From Magnetococcus marinus MC-1 (GTDB lineage Bacteria > Pseudomonadota > Magnetococcia > Magnetococcales > Magnetococcaceae), in assembly GCF_000014865.1 (NCBI RefSeq), contig NC_008576.1:2385501-2449500 (forward strand): DNA of 64,000 bases. Reading direction: 5' to 3'. The position numbers and the translations under genes were made by a program. The notes under the pieces are model-generated. The model had not been told where the DNA came from, did not search any database, and worked only from the letters and a program-made list of their open reading frames with translations. How positions within the stretch are numbered: the first letter of the stretch is position 1; each line of letters opens with the position of its first letter. Of this stretch, positions 42,488 to 50,959 are shown piece after piece.

Positions 42488-44605
42488 TTAGGCCTCGCTA
42501 TCGCGCTTAAGGCGGGCGCGGGGGCGGTGGCTGTAGGCACGATAGTTGGTTAATTCGGCAGCCCGATCCTGTAGCTGCTTGAGGGGTTGACGGGCTCGAC
42601 TCTCTCCTGCGGCCAGGGCTTTTTCGTAATAACTTATGGCGGTGGCAAGATCTAACTCCACCCCATTGCCCCGCTCATAAAGCCGCGCTAGATGGAAACA
42701 GGCTGGGCCATCGCCAGCTTCAGCACCACGCTGATAGTAGCTCAGCGCCCGCGCCATATCCTTGCCATCCATGCTCAAACCCTGCTCATACAGCAGCCCT
42801 AACGGATCCCACGCGGCGGCAAACCCCAACTCAGCCCCGCGTAAAAACCACGCTTCTGCCATCATGCCATCGGAGTGCCCTTCTGGCCCCTCTTTATACA
42901 ACAGTCCCAATTCATAGGCGGCTTCACCACTGCCCTGTTCCGCTTCTCTCTCCAACAAATCTATGGCCGCACGGATATTGCTCGCCACCCCTAAACCTTG
43001 GGCAAAAAAACGCCCCAACGCGACCTTAGCCAAAGAGACTTGCCCATCGGCTGCCTTTTGATAAAGGGTAAAGGCTCGATGTAGATCCTTTTTCACCCCT
43101 CGCCCTAGCTCGTAGAGTTGGGCCATTTGATAGTGGGCTTGCGGATGATTTTGGATCATCGCTAACTCAAACCAGGGCGCCGCTTTTTGCAAGGTCAGTT
43201 TTTTTGCCCGCCCTTCACGAACCATTAAACCCAGATGCAACTGAGCATCGGCATTGCCCTGGCCAGCCGCCAATTGAAAACAGTGCAGCGCCTTTTTATG
43301 ATCCTGCTGGCCCCCATCGCCATACCGATAGATGCGCCCCAGCTGATACCAGGAGGGGGCATGATGGCGCTTAGCCGCTTGGTAGAACCACCGTTTCCCC
43401 TCCTCGCCTCCATCGCCTAGCTCTTGCGCTACCTGTAAAAAGAGCAGTCCCAACTGGTACATGGCCGCCACATCCCCTAACGTCGCGGCCCGCTGGTACC
43501 ACACGGCAGCTGTGAGCGGGTCGGCCTGTTCCCCGCTTAGTTTCATCCAGCCCAAGGCTTTTAACGCAATGGCAGAACCATGACTGGCCGCTTCGCTATA
43601 GGCTCGCTGGGACTCTTCACTATCTCCATGTAGCCAAGCATGGTCGCCCCTGCGCAAAACCGTAAGCAGCGGGGTGTGGTGCGATTGCTGAAGATTGCGT
43701 TGTTTAAAGAGATGTTGAACCCCCTCCAACCAAGCCTGGATAGATTGGGGACGCGCCGCAGGCTCTAGAGTCAGCGCGGCGTCAATGGCCGCCAAGAAGG
43801 GCTCTGGATAGCTACCCGCGCCCACAATTTTTGCGGGGATGAGGGGATCATCCCAGCCAAATTCACGCTGATAGCGTTGGCGTACCCGAGCATCACAGGG
43901 TACAAAACCGGCCACCGATTCATACAGCATGGCCGCCAAGCTGTAAATATCGCTGCATGGTCCAATGTGTTGGGTGCGATTTAGGGCCACCTCTGGCGCA
44001 CTATACCCCACGGCGGGGGTATTAAGCGTGCGGCTAGGCTCACCCACCTTGATCTTCTCCACACCGGTAAAGCCGATACAGACCGGAACGCCATCCTCAA
44101 TATCCAACAAAATGTGGTCTGGTTGTAAATCTAAATGCACAACTCCCTGGGTATGCATTTTTCTTAAAGCAGAGCCCAAATCGCAGGTTAAGTTGAGCAG
44201 TTCACGGGGGGTTAGGCCTCGACGTTTAAAACGCTGTTGCAGGGACTCCCCCTCCACGTAAGGGAGCAGCATAAAAAGCCCCCCATCGACCATAAAGGTG
44301 CCCCTGGGGGTCGCCAAAGAGGGGTGCCGAATATTCTGTAAATAGTTATTTTGCGCCAAAAAAGCCTGCCGATAGCGCTCCAAAATGGTTTCACTGCCGA
44401 GAATGGGTTGCAGGTGCCCCTCCTCACCCCGGCGGGCATAGTGACGCGGCATGAACTCGCGCAATGCCACGCGGTCTCCATTGGCATGCTGGGCCAGGTA
44501 GGTCACCCCCAAACGACCACGCCCTAAGCAAGCTTGGATGGTATAGTCTGATACACGGGTATAGTTCGGTAAAACGTCGCTAATGGGCATCGTATCTCTA
44601 ATCAT
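42488..44605 (-). CDS. Pseudokinase with Sel1 repeats
   Basis: A 705-residue protein. The N-terminal about 280 residues follow the Hanks-kinase fold and resemble the kinase at 8223-10370, but the key residues are lost: glycine loop GRGRLG; the VAIK lysine is R49 (VALRE); HRDLKPAN reads HLDLQPDH (K to Q161, N to H164); and the DFG aspartate is G178 (IGFTG). Only the HRD-type D159 remains. It is therefore most likely catalytically dead. Residues about 330-680 are repeated Sel1/TPR-like helical pairs (YQLGLLFLQ, YQLGRIYRYGDG, LHLGLMVREGR, AYELGLLYKEG), a protein-protein interaction solenoid. No membrane helix. It is followed by the monothiol thioredoxin gene. Confidence 0.9.
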   Translation of the reverse strand: MIRDTMPISDVLPNYTRVSDYTIQACLGRGRLGVTYLAQHANGDRVALREFMPRHYARRGEEGHLQPILGSETILERYRQAFLAQNNYLQNIRHPSLATPRGTFMVDGGLFMLLPYVEGESLQQRFKRRGLTPRELLNLTCDLGSALRKMHTQGVVHLDLQPDHILLDIEDGVPVCIGFTGVEKIKVGEPSRTLNTPAVGYSAPEVALNRTQHIGPCSDIYSLAAMLYESVAGFVPCDARVRQRYQREFGWDDPLIPAKIVGAGSYPEPFLAAIDAALTLEPAARPQSIQAWLEGVQHLFKQRNLQQSHHTPLLTVLRRGDHAWLHGDSEESQRAYSEAASHGSAIALKALGWMKLSGEQADPLTAAVWYQRAATLGDVAAMYQLGLLFLQVAQELGDGGEEGKRWFYQAAKRHHAPSWYQLGRIYRYGDGGQQDHKKALHCFQLAAGQGNADAQLHLGLMVREGRAKKLTLQKAAPWFELAMIQNHPQAHYQMAQLYELGRGVKKDLHRAFTLYQKAADGQVSLAKVALGRFFAQGLGVASNIRAAIDLLEREAEQGSGEAAYELGLLYKEGPEGHSDGMMAEAWFLRGAELGFAAAWDPLGLLYEQGLSMDGKDMARALSYYQRGAEAGDGPACFHLARLYERGNGVELDLATAISYYEKALAAGESRARQPLKQLQDRAAELTNYRAYSHRPRARLKRDSEA

Positions 44606-44953
44606 TTAGACGCAGGAGTTTCTAAGCGATCTTGCCACAATATCCGCTTTTTTTGGGTGTCACATGCCGCTAGGGCAGCTTTCTTAAGAAGCCGTACAGC
44701 GCCCCTTCTGTACAGATTACTGTAATTACACCCTAAAAGTGCATAAAATCAATTTTGTGAAACAATTTTTTAGAAACCGGCCTCTAGCGCTTCAAGGTAG
44801 TGTGACCTATCGGCCCTGCATATTTCTATTAAAATCATATATCATAAACTTTTTATATGAAACGCGCTTTATCCAATCCACCTTGTGTGCTAGATTGGCC
44901 CATGTTACGCATCGCCTGCTCGATATTTATGTTATACATAAGGAACCATAAAT
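44606..44953. other. AT-rich divergent intergenic region
   Basis: About 350 bases between the leftward pseudokinase gene and the rightward DUF898 gene; the promoters of both should lie here. No gene, hairpin terminator or tRNA is seen. A 70-codon frame at 44739-44951 lacks a ribosome binding site and family features. Confidence 0.45.
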
Positions 44954-46111
44954 ATGTCTCACCCCACCCTCACAGCCCCCCTTGAGCACCCCACTTTAGA
45001 TGGCGATCAGATCCTCCCCGAACCCCCATTTCATGCAACCGACCCTCTGCTACACAGCCATCCGGTGACCTTTCACGGCAAAGGCAGCGACTACTTTAAA
45101 ATATGGTTTGTAAACTGGGCGCTCACCATCGTAACACTGGGGATCTACTCGGCCTGGGCCAAGGTGCGCCGTAACCGTTATTTCTATAACCATACTCTGC
45201 TGGATGGGCACAATTTTGATTATACCGCCGACCCCATGCGGATCCTAAAGGGGCGCCTAATCGCTGCTGCGATTGTCATTCCCATGTCTATTATGACCTC
45301 GTCTCAAATCACGCAGTGGATTGTGATCGGCAATATCATCTATTTTGGCCTTTCGCTCATGATCCCAGTCATCATCGTCATGGCCATGCGCTTTTCCCTG
45401 CGCAACTCGGAATATCGGGGCATCCATTTTAATTTTACCGGTAAAATTTCCCGCTCTTATGGCGTTTATATACTATGGAGCATTGCATCTGCTTTAAGCG
45501 CGAGTTTGCTGCTCCCTGTCATGCTCAAACAGCAACAGGAATTTTTGCTCTTGGGCAGCCGCTTTGGTCAAAGCAACTTTGACGCAAAACCACCCCTTGG
45601 CTCGCGTGCTTTTTACAACGCCCTTTTTTACAGTGCCATGATCGCATTCGCTTGGATATTAATGCTGTTTGTGGCGGTAACCATCTTTTTCTTAGTCGCT
45701 AACCACACTTATTTGCCGCAGTTTGAAGATTCTGTTATAAATGAAATCTATGGCATAATAGGCTTTGTTAGCCTGATCCCCCTTGTGCTTTTTACTGCCC
45801 AGATCATGAGAGCTGCCATGTTTGCCATCATCTGGAACCAAGCCCATCTTCATGGCATTTATTTTCGATGCAAAATCAACATTATAAAGGTTAGCTGGAT
45901 CATTCTTAGCAACCTACTGATGCGTCTCTTCTCGTTAGGCTTACTCAGCCCATGGTGTACCATACGCATAAAAAAATATCTTTACGAGTCGGTTCGTGTA
46001 GAGATGAGCGCTGCCCAAAAACAGCATTTTCTCGCCGATCACCAAAACAATCAATCGGGCAGCCTCGCTGAGGGCGTCGATGATCTTGTAGGGTTTGATG
46101 TGGGTATTTAA
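44954..46111 (+). CDS. DUF898 (YjgN-like) membrane protein
   Basis: A 385-residue inner-membrane protein of the DUF898/YjgN family, function unknown. The signature FHGKGSDYFKIWFVNWALTI is followed by YSAWAKVRRNRYFYNHTLLDG, with a second related segment later (HLHGIYFRCKIN... and YLYESVRVE). Six or more hydrophobic segments are seen. DUF898 genes often neighbour an M48 peptidase gene, as here (46249-47352). Confidence 0.88.
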   Translation: MSHPTLTAPLEHPTLDGDQILPEPPFHATDPLLHSHPVTFHGKGSDYFKIWFVNWALTIVTLGIYSAWAKVRRNRYFYNHTLLDGHNFDYTADPMRILKGRLIAAAIVIPMSIMTSSQITQWIVIGNIIYFGLSLMIPVIIVMAMRFSLRNSEYRGIHFNFTGKISRSYGVYILWSIASALSASLLLPVMLKQQQEFLLLGSRFGQSNFDAKPPLGSRAFYNALFYSAMIAFAWILMLFVAVTIFFLVANHTYLPQFEDSVINEIYGIIGFVSLIPLVLFTAQIMRAAMFAIIWNQAHLHGIYFRCKINIIKVSWIILSNLLMRLFSLGLLSPWCTIRIKKYLYESVRVEMSAAQKQHFLADHQNNQSGSLAEGVDDLVGFDVGI

Positions 46112-46248
46112 AAAATGGGAAGGGCCTTGAGTAACAAGCCCCTTCGCCGTGCTCGCCCCTATCTACGGTTAACAGAGTCATGTAGGGTGGTTTGCACAGA
46201 CCTCTGCTCAATCGCAAAAACGGATAACCGTTACGTGAAGGCCCTTTT

Positions 46249-47352
46249 ATGACGACCCTACAAGGCCACTATTTTAATGGCCAAAACAGCCAAGCAGAGA
46301 CCGCCACCCTAGAACTCTCGCCGCAAGGCTTGTTACGCTTGGTGCGCCAAGATGGCACGGTAAAGACTCTTTATCCCGGTGATCGTACCATCAGCCCCCC
46401 TATGGGGAATACCCCCATGCGTATACGTTTTGGCCAGGGGGAGCAGTTTGTCACCCAACAGAGCCCGGCCCTGCTCAACTACATGGCCGAGCACAAAGAA
46501 GGCCGTTTGGAAAGAGGGGTGCACCGCATGGAAAAGGGGTGGCACTGGGTCTTTGTGGCCATCCTTATTGTGGGGGGGTTTATTTGGGGTCTGTTTCAGT
46601 ATGGAGTGCCCTTAGCGGCGCAAGCTCTTACCGCCATGTTGCCTGCTGAAGTTGATGCGCGTATCGGTAAACGCGCCTTAGAAACGCTGGATAATGGCCT
46701 GTTTAAAGTCCCACCCCTGATGCAACCCAGCCGCCTAAGTGACCGCCAACAAGCCCACTATCAACAGCTCTTTGCACAAACCATTAAGGCGCTACCCACC
46801 CGTGACGATCTACCCTATACGCTGCACTTTAGACAGAGCAAGCTGCTTGGAGCCAACGCCTTAGCTTTACCCTCGGGTGATATAATTGCGACCGATGCCT
46901 TTATCCAATTATTAAAACATGACACAGAATTTCAGGTCGTGATCGCCCATGAATTGGGCCACATCTTCGAGCGGCACAGTGTCAAACTGCTGGTACGTAG
47001 CACCCTTGTCTCCCTAACCACCAGCTTATTAATTGGCGATCCCAGCTCAAGTTTTGATGACCTTATCATTAGCATGCCGGTTTTACTGAACCAACTCTCG
47101 TATGGACGGGCCTTTGAAGAGCGGGCCGACCGTTTTGCCCTTCAATTCATGCGCGAACAACAGATCCCCGCAGAACGTTTTATTGGCATTCTGGAGCGCT
47201 TAGAAAAAAACGCCGCCGCGAGAAAACAGGCCAATCCTAAAACAGACCACACAAAGGCACAAAGACAGGGGAACTTGGCGGAGTATCTCTCCAGTCACCC
47301 CTTTACGGAGCGTCGGGCCACCTATATTCGTAGCGCACTCGGCGGCGAGTAG
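46249..47352 (+). CDS. M48-family zinc metallopeptidase, membrane-anchored
   Basis: A 367-residue M48 peptidase. After a cytosolic beta-rich N-terminal part (about 1-95), one membrane helix (WVFVAILIVGGFIWGLF, about 103-119) precedes the catalytic domain. The zinc site HELGHIFERHS (HExxH) and the third ligand region SYGRAFEERADRFALQFM are intact. The ending SSHPFTERRATYI is typical for the family. It follows the DUF898 gene by 137 bases on the same strand, a recurrent pairing. Likely in membrane protein quality control; the substrate is unknown. Confidence 0.9.
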   Translation: MTTLQGHYFNGQNSQAETATLELSPQGLLRLVRQDGTVKTLYPGDRTISPPMGNTPMRIRFGQGEQFVTQQSPALLNYMAEHKEGRLERGVHRMEKGWHWVFVAILIVGGFIWGLFQYGVPLAAQALTAMLPAEVDARIGKRALETLDNGLFKVPPLMQPSRLSDRQQAHYQQLFAQTIKALPTRDDLPYTLHFRQSKLLGANALALPSGDIIATDAFIQLLKHDTEFQVVIAHELGHIFERHSVKLLVRSTLVSLTTSLLIGDPSSSFDDLIISMPVLLNQLSYGRAFEERADRFALQFMREQQIPAERFIGILERLEKNAAARKQANPKTDHTKAQRQGNLAEYLSSHPFTERRATYIRSALGGE

Positions 47353-47357
47353 ATCGC

Positions 47358-47837
47358 TTATGATTTTTCATCGACCAGCAACTCCGCATGGATCGGTGCC
47401 GTTGAAATCCCCCCATGCGGTACTGAGTCGGCGGTTAAGGGTAACGCCTTAACCTCGCTGGTTAAGCTCTGTTTAAGCTCTTCCGTCGATTTTTGGCGGC
47501 TGTTACCCTCGAACAAGCTGCCCCGCTCCAGCACCAGAATGTGGGAAGCAATCTCCCCGCTGGCATGACCGGTACCAAGGATTTCCACCTCGTCGCAATC
47601 CGCCTGCCCTTCAAAGGTGCCGGTAATCACCAAACGCCGGGCAAAAACCCGACCTTCGATGCGTCCCTGCGTGCCGATGGAGAGCTCCCCTTCGCAATGC
47701 ACCTCGCCCACCAACAAACCATCCACATGCAGATCGCAGGAGCTTTGAATAAGCCCTTCTATTTTTGAGCCAGTTGCAATGATGGTTGTATGGGATCGCT
47801 CAAACGGCGGTTGAGCAGTTTTACCAAAGAGTGCCAT
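47358..47837 (-). CDS. Bactofilin
   Basis: A 159-residue bactofilin (DUF583), which polymerises into nucleotide-free cytoskeletal filaments, often to place cell-wall enzymes. The beta-helix repeats are evident: GSKIEGLIQSSCDLHVDGLLV, then GEVHCEGELSIGTQGRIEGRV and GTFEGQADCDEVEILGTG. A disordered tail of about 50 residues follows. Its first 79 bases overlap the end of the M23 peptidase gene on the same strand in another frame; ATG 47837 is supported by GAGGCGGGTGCG. Confidence 0.92.
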   Translation of the reverse strand: MALFGKTAQPPFERSHTTIIATGSKIEGLIQSSCDLHVDGLLVGEVHCEGELSIGTQGRIEGRVFARRLVITGTFEGQADCDEVEILGTGHASGEIASHILVLERGSLFEGNSRQKSTEELKQSLTSEVKALPLTADSVPHGGISTAPIHAELLVDEKS

Positions 47838-48646
47838 CGCACCCGCCTCTCTTCAAAAATCGTATCGTAGGTGTCGGCACTCCAACGCACAAACCGCGCA
47901 GGGTCCAGTTTACGATGGACAAAACGCACCTCGTAATGCAGGTGCGGCCCGCTGCTCTTACCGCTATTACCCGACAGGGCAATAACATCCCCTTTACCCA
48001 CAAAACTACCCGCTTTGACCAAGGTTTTGCTCAGGTGGGCATAGATGGTACGAAACCCAAAATCGTGACGCACCATGACCAGTTGACCATAACCACTGCG
48101 TTTATGATCACCGGCAAACTCCACCACCCCATCGGCGGTTGCGCGTACCTCGGTGCCAATCGCAGCCCGCATATCCAAGCCGCCATGGAACTCGCGCTCA
48201 CCCGTTATGGGGTCCAGCCGCTCGCCATAGCTACTGGTAACTACCCGCGAATAGATAGGCCGCCCATTGGGCAAGCGACTTAACAGATAGCGTTTAACCC
48301 GCTCACTGTTGGTAGCGGCTAGGGTTAGAGCATCGGCCTTGGCACGGGCAGTTTGGTATTTTTGCTGTACCTCGCTAATGACCCCATCCTTCGTTAAGCT
48401 GATCTGTTGAAGCTCTAAATTGAGAGAGTGCAGCTCGGACAAATCCGAACGGGTTGCTTGTAAACTGCTTTGCAACTGCTCGGCATCTTTATAAAAATAG
48501 ATGCCCAATCCTGCGGAGCCCAGCAAACTGGCGACCACCACTAGCCCAGAGATAACCACCGCCCGCAACCACGAAAAGGAGACTCGCAGATGCTTGGCCC
48601 CCTTATGGGTGGTGATGGTAATGGTAAAATGTTTGTGCATCGCCAA
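47759..48646 (-). CDS. M23-family peptidoglycan endopeptidase, membrane-anchored
   Basis: A 295-residue LytM/M23 peptidase. A short cytosolic N-terminus is followed by a membrane helix (about 30-55, VVISGLVVVASLLGSAGLGIYF), a periplasmic coiled coil (about 58-115) and the catalytic domain. The zinc motifs are FHGGLDMRA (HxxxD) and GPHLHYEVR (HxH), both intact. M23 peptidase and bactofilin pairs are a known cell-shape module (Helicobacter Csd1/CcmA). The 79-base gene overlap with the bactofilin suggests translational coupling. Confidence 0.92.
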   Translation of the reverse strand: MAMHKHFTITITTHKGAKHLRVSFSWLRAVVISGLVVVASLLGSAGLGIYFYKDAEQLQSSLQATRSDLSELHSLNLELQQISLTKDGVISEVQQKYQTARAKADALTLAATNSERVKRYLLSRLPNGRPIYSRVVTSSYGERLDPITGEREFHGGLDMRAAIGTEVRATADGVVEFAGDHKRSGYGQLVMVRHDFGFRTIYAHLSKTLVKAGSFVGKGDVIALSGNSGKSSGPHLHYEVRFVHRKLDPARFVRWSADTYDTIFEERRVRWHSLVKLLNRRLSDPIQPSLQLAQK

Positions 48647-49037
48647 ACCGTTTCAAAGGCTCGAATCGTTATAACAATCCGACGCAAAAAACTGAAGCTG
48701 CCGACGATAAGCCATGCAACCTAACTACCACGATCACACAGTCGTTAACCGAGGGAAAGTCTATTTTCGCCGCAGGCTGCAGAAATGTCCAGGGGGCGAA
48801 GCATGCAGAAGGGATTGCCCAAATTTTATCGTCTCGTTCTGCCATCATAGCGTATGCTGTCATCAATTTATGGCGCATTCTCCTCCGGTAAACCGACCTT
48901 CCTGTGGAATTAGCCGTTAGAATGAATGACTGCCCACAGCCCAGGCAGCATCACCGCTTGATTATTACTGAAACCTACCGGTACCCTTATAACGAACATG
49001 CCGCTCGCCACCGACACCCCTAAAAAGGAGAAACACG

Positions 49038-49457
49038 TTGAAAAGCTTTCGTAAAGAGCTTTGGTTTCAGGTACCAGGACGCCGTGGTTTTATCAACATT
49101 ACGCACCAACTGCGGGAAGCCCTCAAAGAGAGCGGTATCCGTGAGGGGTTGTTGCTCTGTAATGCCATGCATATTACAGCGTCGGTCTTTATTAATGACG
49201 ATGAACCGGGTCTACACCATGACTATGAGCGCTGGCTGGAAGCCTTAGCCCCCCATGCGCCCACGGATCACTATCACCATAACCGCATGGGTGAAGATAA
49301 TGGCGATGCCCACCTAAAACGGCAAATCATGGGGCGGGAGGTGGTGGTGGCCATAACTCAAGGCAACCTCGACTTTGGCCCCTGGGAGCAAGTTTTTTAT
49401 GGTGAGTTTGACGGTCAGCGCAAAAAACGGGTTCTGGTTAAAATTATTGGCGAATAA
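49038..49457 (+). CDS. YjbQ/UPF0047 family protein
   Basis: A 139-residue cytosolic protein of the YjbQ (UPF0047) family, in which some members show weak thiamine-phosphate synthase activity in vitro; the physiological role is unsettled. The conserved metal-site residues lie in [40 protein letters not shown] and [20 protein letters not shown]. The start is TTG 49038, eight bases after AAAAGGAG. Confidence 0.88.
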   Translation: MKSFRKELWFQVPGRRGFINITHQLREALKESGIREGLLLCNAMHITASVFINDDEPGLHHDYERWLEALAPHAPTDHYHHNRMGEDNGDAHLKRQIMGREVVVAITQGNLDFGPWEQVFYGEFDGQRKKRVLVKIIGE

Positions 49458-49975
49458 GGTTTGGCTTCCTGCAAAATAGCGCCTTGTGTCGGGCCAAAGC
49501 ATGCCTAAACACCGTAGGGCTCACCTTCTTGAAATGCTCGTGGCATTACTCGGGCGCCGAAAAACCAAATCTGGCTTGTTGATGGGCAAAGACGATGTAA
49601 CCGTTGGTGCCGTTCAGGAAAAAAGCGCTTCAATCAGCCATCACCGATCTATCTAAACCTTAACGCAGGCAGAATAACAACGGCTTTTACATGGTAGGGG
49701 GATGTGGTATATTTTTTGCGGATTGATGACACAAACGAAAGGTTCCGCATTGCATAGGACCGTTGAGACCGTTCACCATTCACGTCAGCAAAAAACGCCA
49801 TTTCTGCTTCTTTTTTCTCGCCTAAAAGGGCCATATTCACAAAAGGTCTTGGGAAACGCGAGAGAGTAAAACAGAATAAGAGGAATTATTATTAACAGCA
49901 ACGCAATCTTTATGGGTGCCAACCGGATAAAGCCTCGTTTGCTCTTATCGCTACCGATGTGTAAGGTCTAATAAA
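49458..49975. other. Long gap upstream of the glycosylation operon
   Basis: About 520 bases with no gene I can support. A 51-codon frame at 49501-49656 (starting MPKHRRAHLLEMLVALLGRR) has no ribosome binding site and no family. The A/T-rich part from about 49680 to 49900 most likely holds the promoter of the rightward operon starting at 49976. No clear terminator or repeat seen. Confidence 0.45.
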
Positions 49976-50959
49976 GTGAAGCTTATTGTACAAATACCTT
50001 GTTTTAATGAGGCTCGTACACTGGGACAAACCGTCGCGGATATTCCGCGAGAAATTCCTGGTATTAGCTCGGTTGAATTGCTGGTTATTGATGATGGAAG
50101 CAGTGATAACACCTCTGAGGTCGCCGCACAGTTAGGCGTAGAGCATATTGTCCGTTCGCGTCGTAATCGTGGATTGGCGGCAACCTTTCAATTGGGCTTA
50201 AATACAGCCTTGGAGAAGGGTGCAGATATTATCGTTAATAGCGATGGAGATAACCAATACTGCGGCGCAGACATCCCCAAGTTGATCGAACCAATCCTCA
50301 GTGGACGGGCTGATGTGGTGGTGGGTACGCGGGATGTTTCTAACATTGAACATTTTTCTCCCATTAAAAAAATGCTGTCCAAATTTGGTAGTCGCGTGGT
50401 TGGCCGCATTATAGGCCTGCCTATCACGGACGCTGTGAGTGGTTTTCGTGCCATGTCGCGTTCGGCGGCACAACGTCTTGAGATTCTCTCTACCTTTAGC
50501 TATACGCTCGAAATGCTCTTCCAAATCCAATGGAAGGGATTGGCGCTGGAAACCGTTGCAATCCGTACCAACGCGCCTTTGCGGCATTCACGCCTGTTTA
50601 AGAGCGTGGGTCAATTCATTGGCATGTCCGTCTCTATCTTGCTGCGTGTCCAAACACTCTTTCATCCCCTCCGGACCTTTATAGGGCTTGGGTTCATATT
50701 GCTGTTCATCGGTTCAGCCCCTGTCATACGCTTTTTATGGCTTTATTTACAGGACCCTAGCTCCGCCACCGGGCATGTACAGTCACTCATTATTGGGGGG
50801 GTTTTGATTAATCTAGCGATTATCAGTTGGTTACTGGGGGTTTTAGCCGATTTGATTGGCTTCAACCGTAAATTGCATGAAAGCGGTTTAGAGCGCCTGA
50901 AACAACTAGAAAGTCGATTGATCTCTTTGGAAAAAACACTGCAAGAAAAACAGCCATGA
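49976..50959 (+). CDS. Polyprenol-phosphate glycosyltransferase (GT2, DPM1/GtrB-like)
   Basis: A 327-residue membrane-linked family 2 glycosyltransferase. The GT-A domain has VQIPCFNEARTLGQTV, LLVIDDGSSDNTSEVA, the metal-binding SDGDNQY and VVVGTRD, then GFRAMSR, typical of enzymes that load sugar onto polyprenyl phosphate. Two membrane helices close the protein (about 230-255 and 270-290), as in GtrB/ArnC-type enzymes. The start is GTG, with AAGG upstream. The next gene overlaps by four bases (ATGA), so the two are coupled and the product (polyprenyl-P-sugar) may feed the GT-C enzyme. Confidence 0.9.
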   Translation: MKLIVQIPCFNEARTLGQTVADIPREIPGISSVELLVIDDGSSDNTSEVAAQLGVEHIVRSRRNRGLAATFQLGLNTALEKGADIIVNSDGDNQYCGADIPKLIEPILSGRADVVVGTRDVSNIEHFSPIKKMLSKFGSRVVGRIIGLPITDAVSGFRAMSRSAAQRLEILSTFSYTLEMLFQIQWKGLALETVAIRTNAPLRHSRLFKSVGQFIGMSVSILLRVQTLFHPLRTFIGLGFILLFIGSAPVIRFLWLYLQDPSSATGHVQSLIIGGVLINLAIISWLLGVLADLIGFNRKLHESGLERLKQLESRLISLEKTLQEKQP

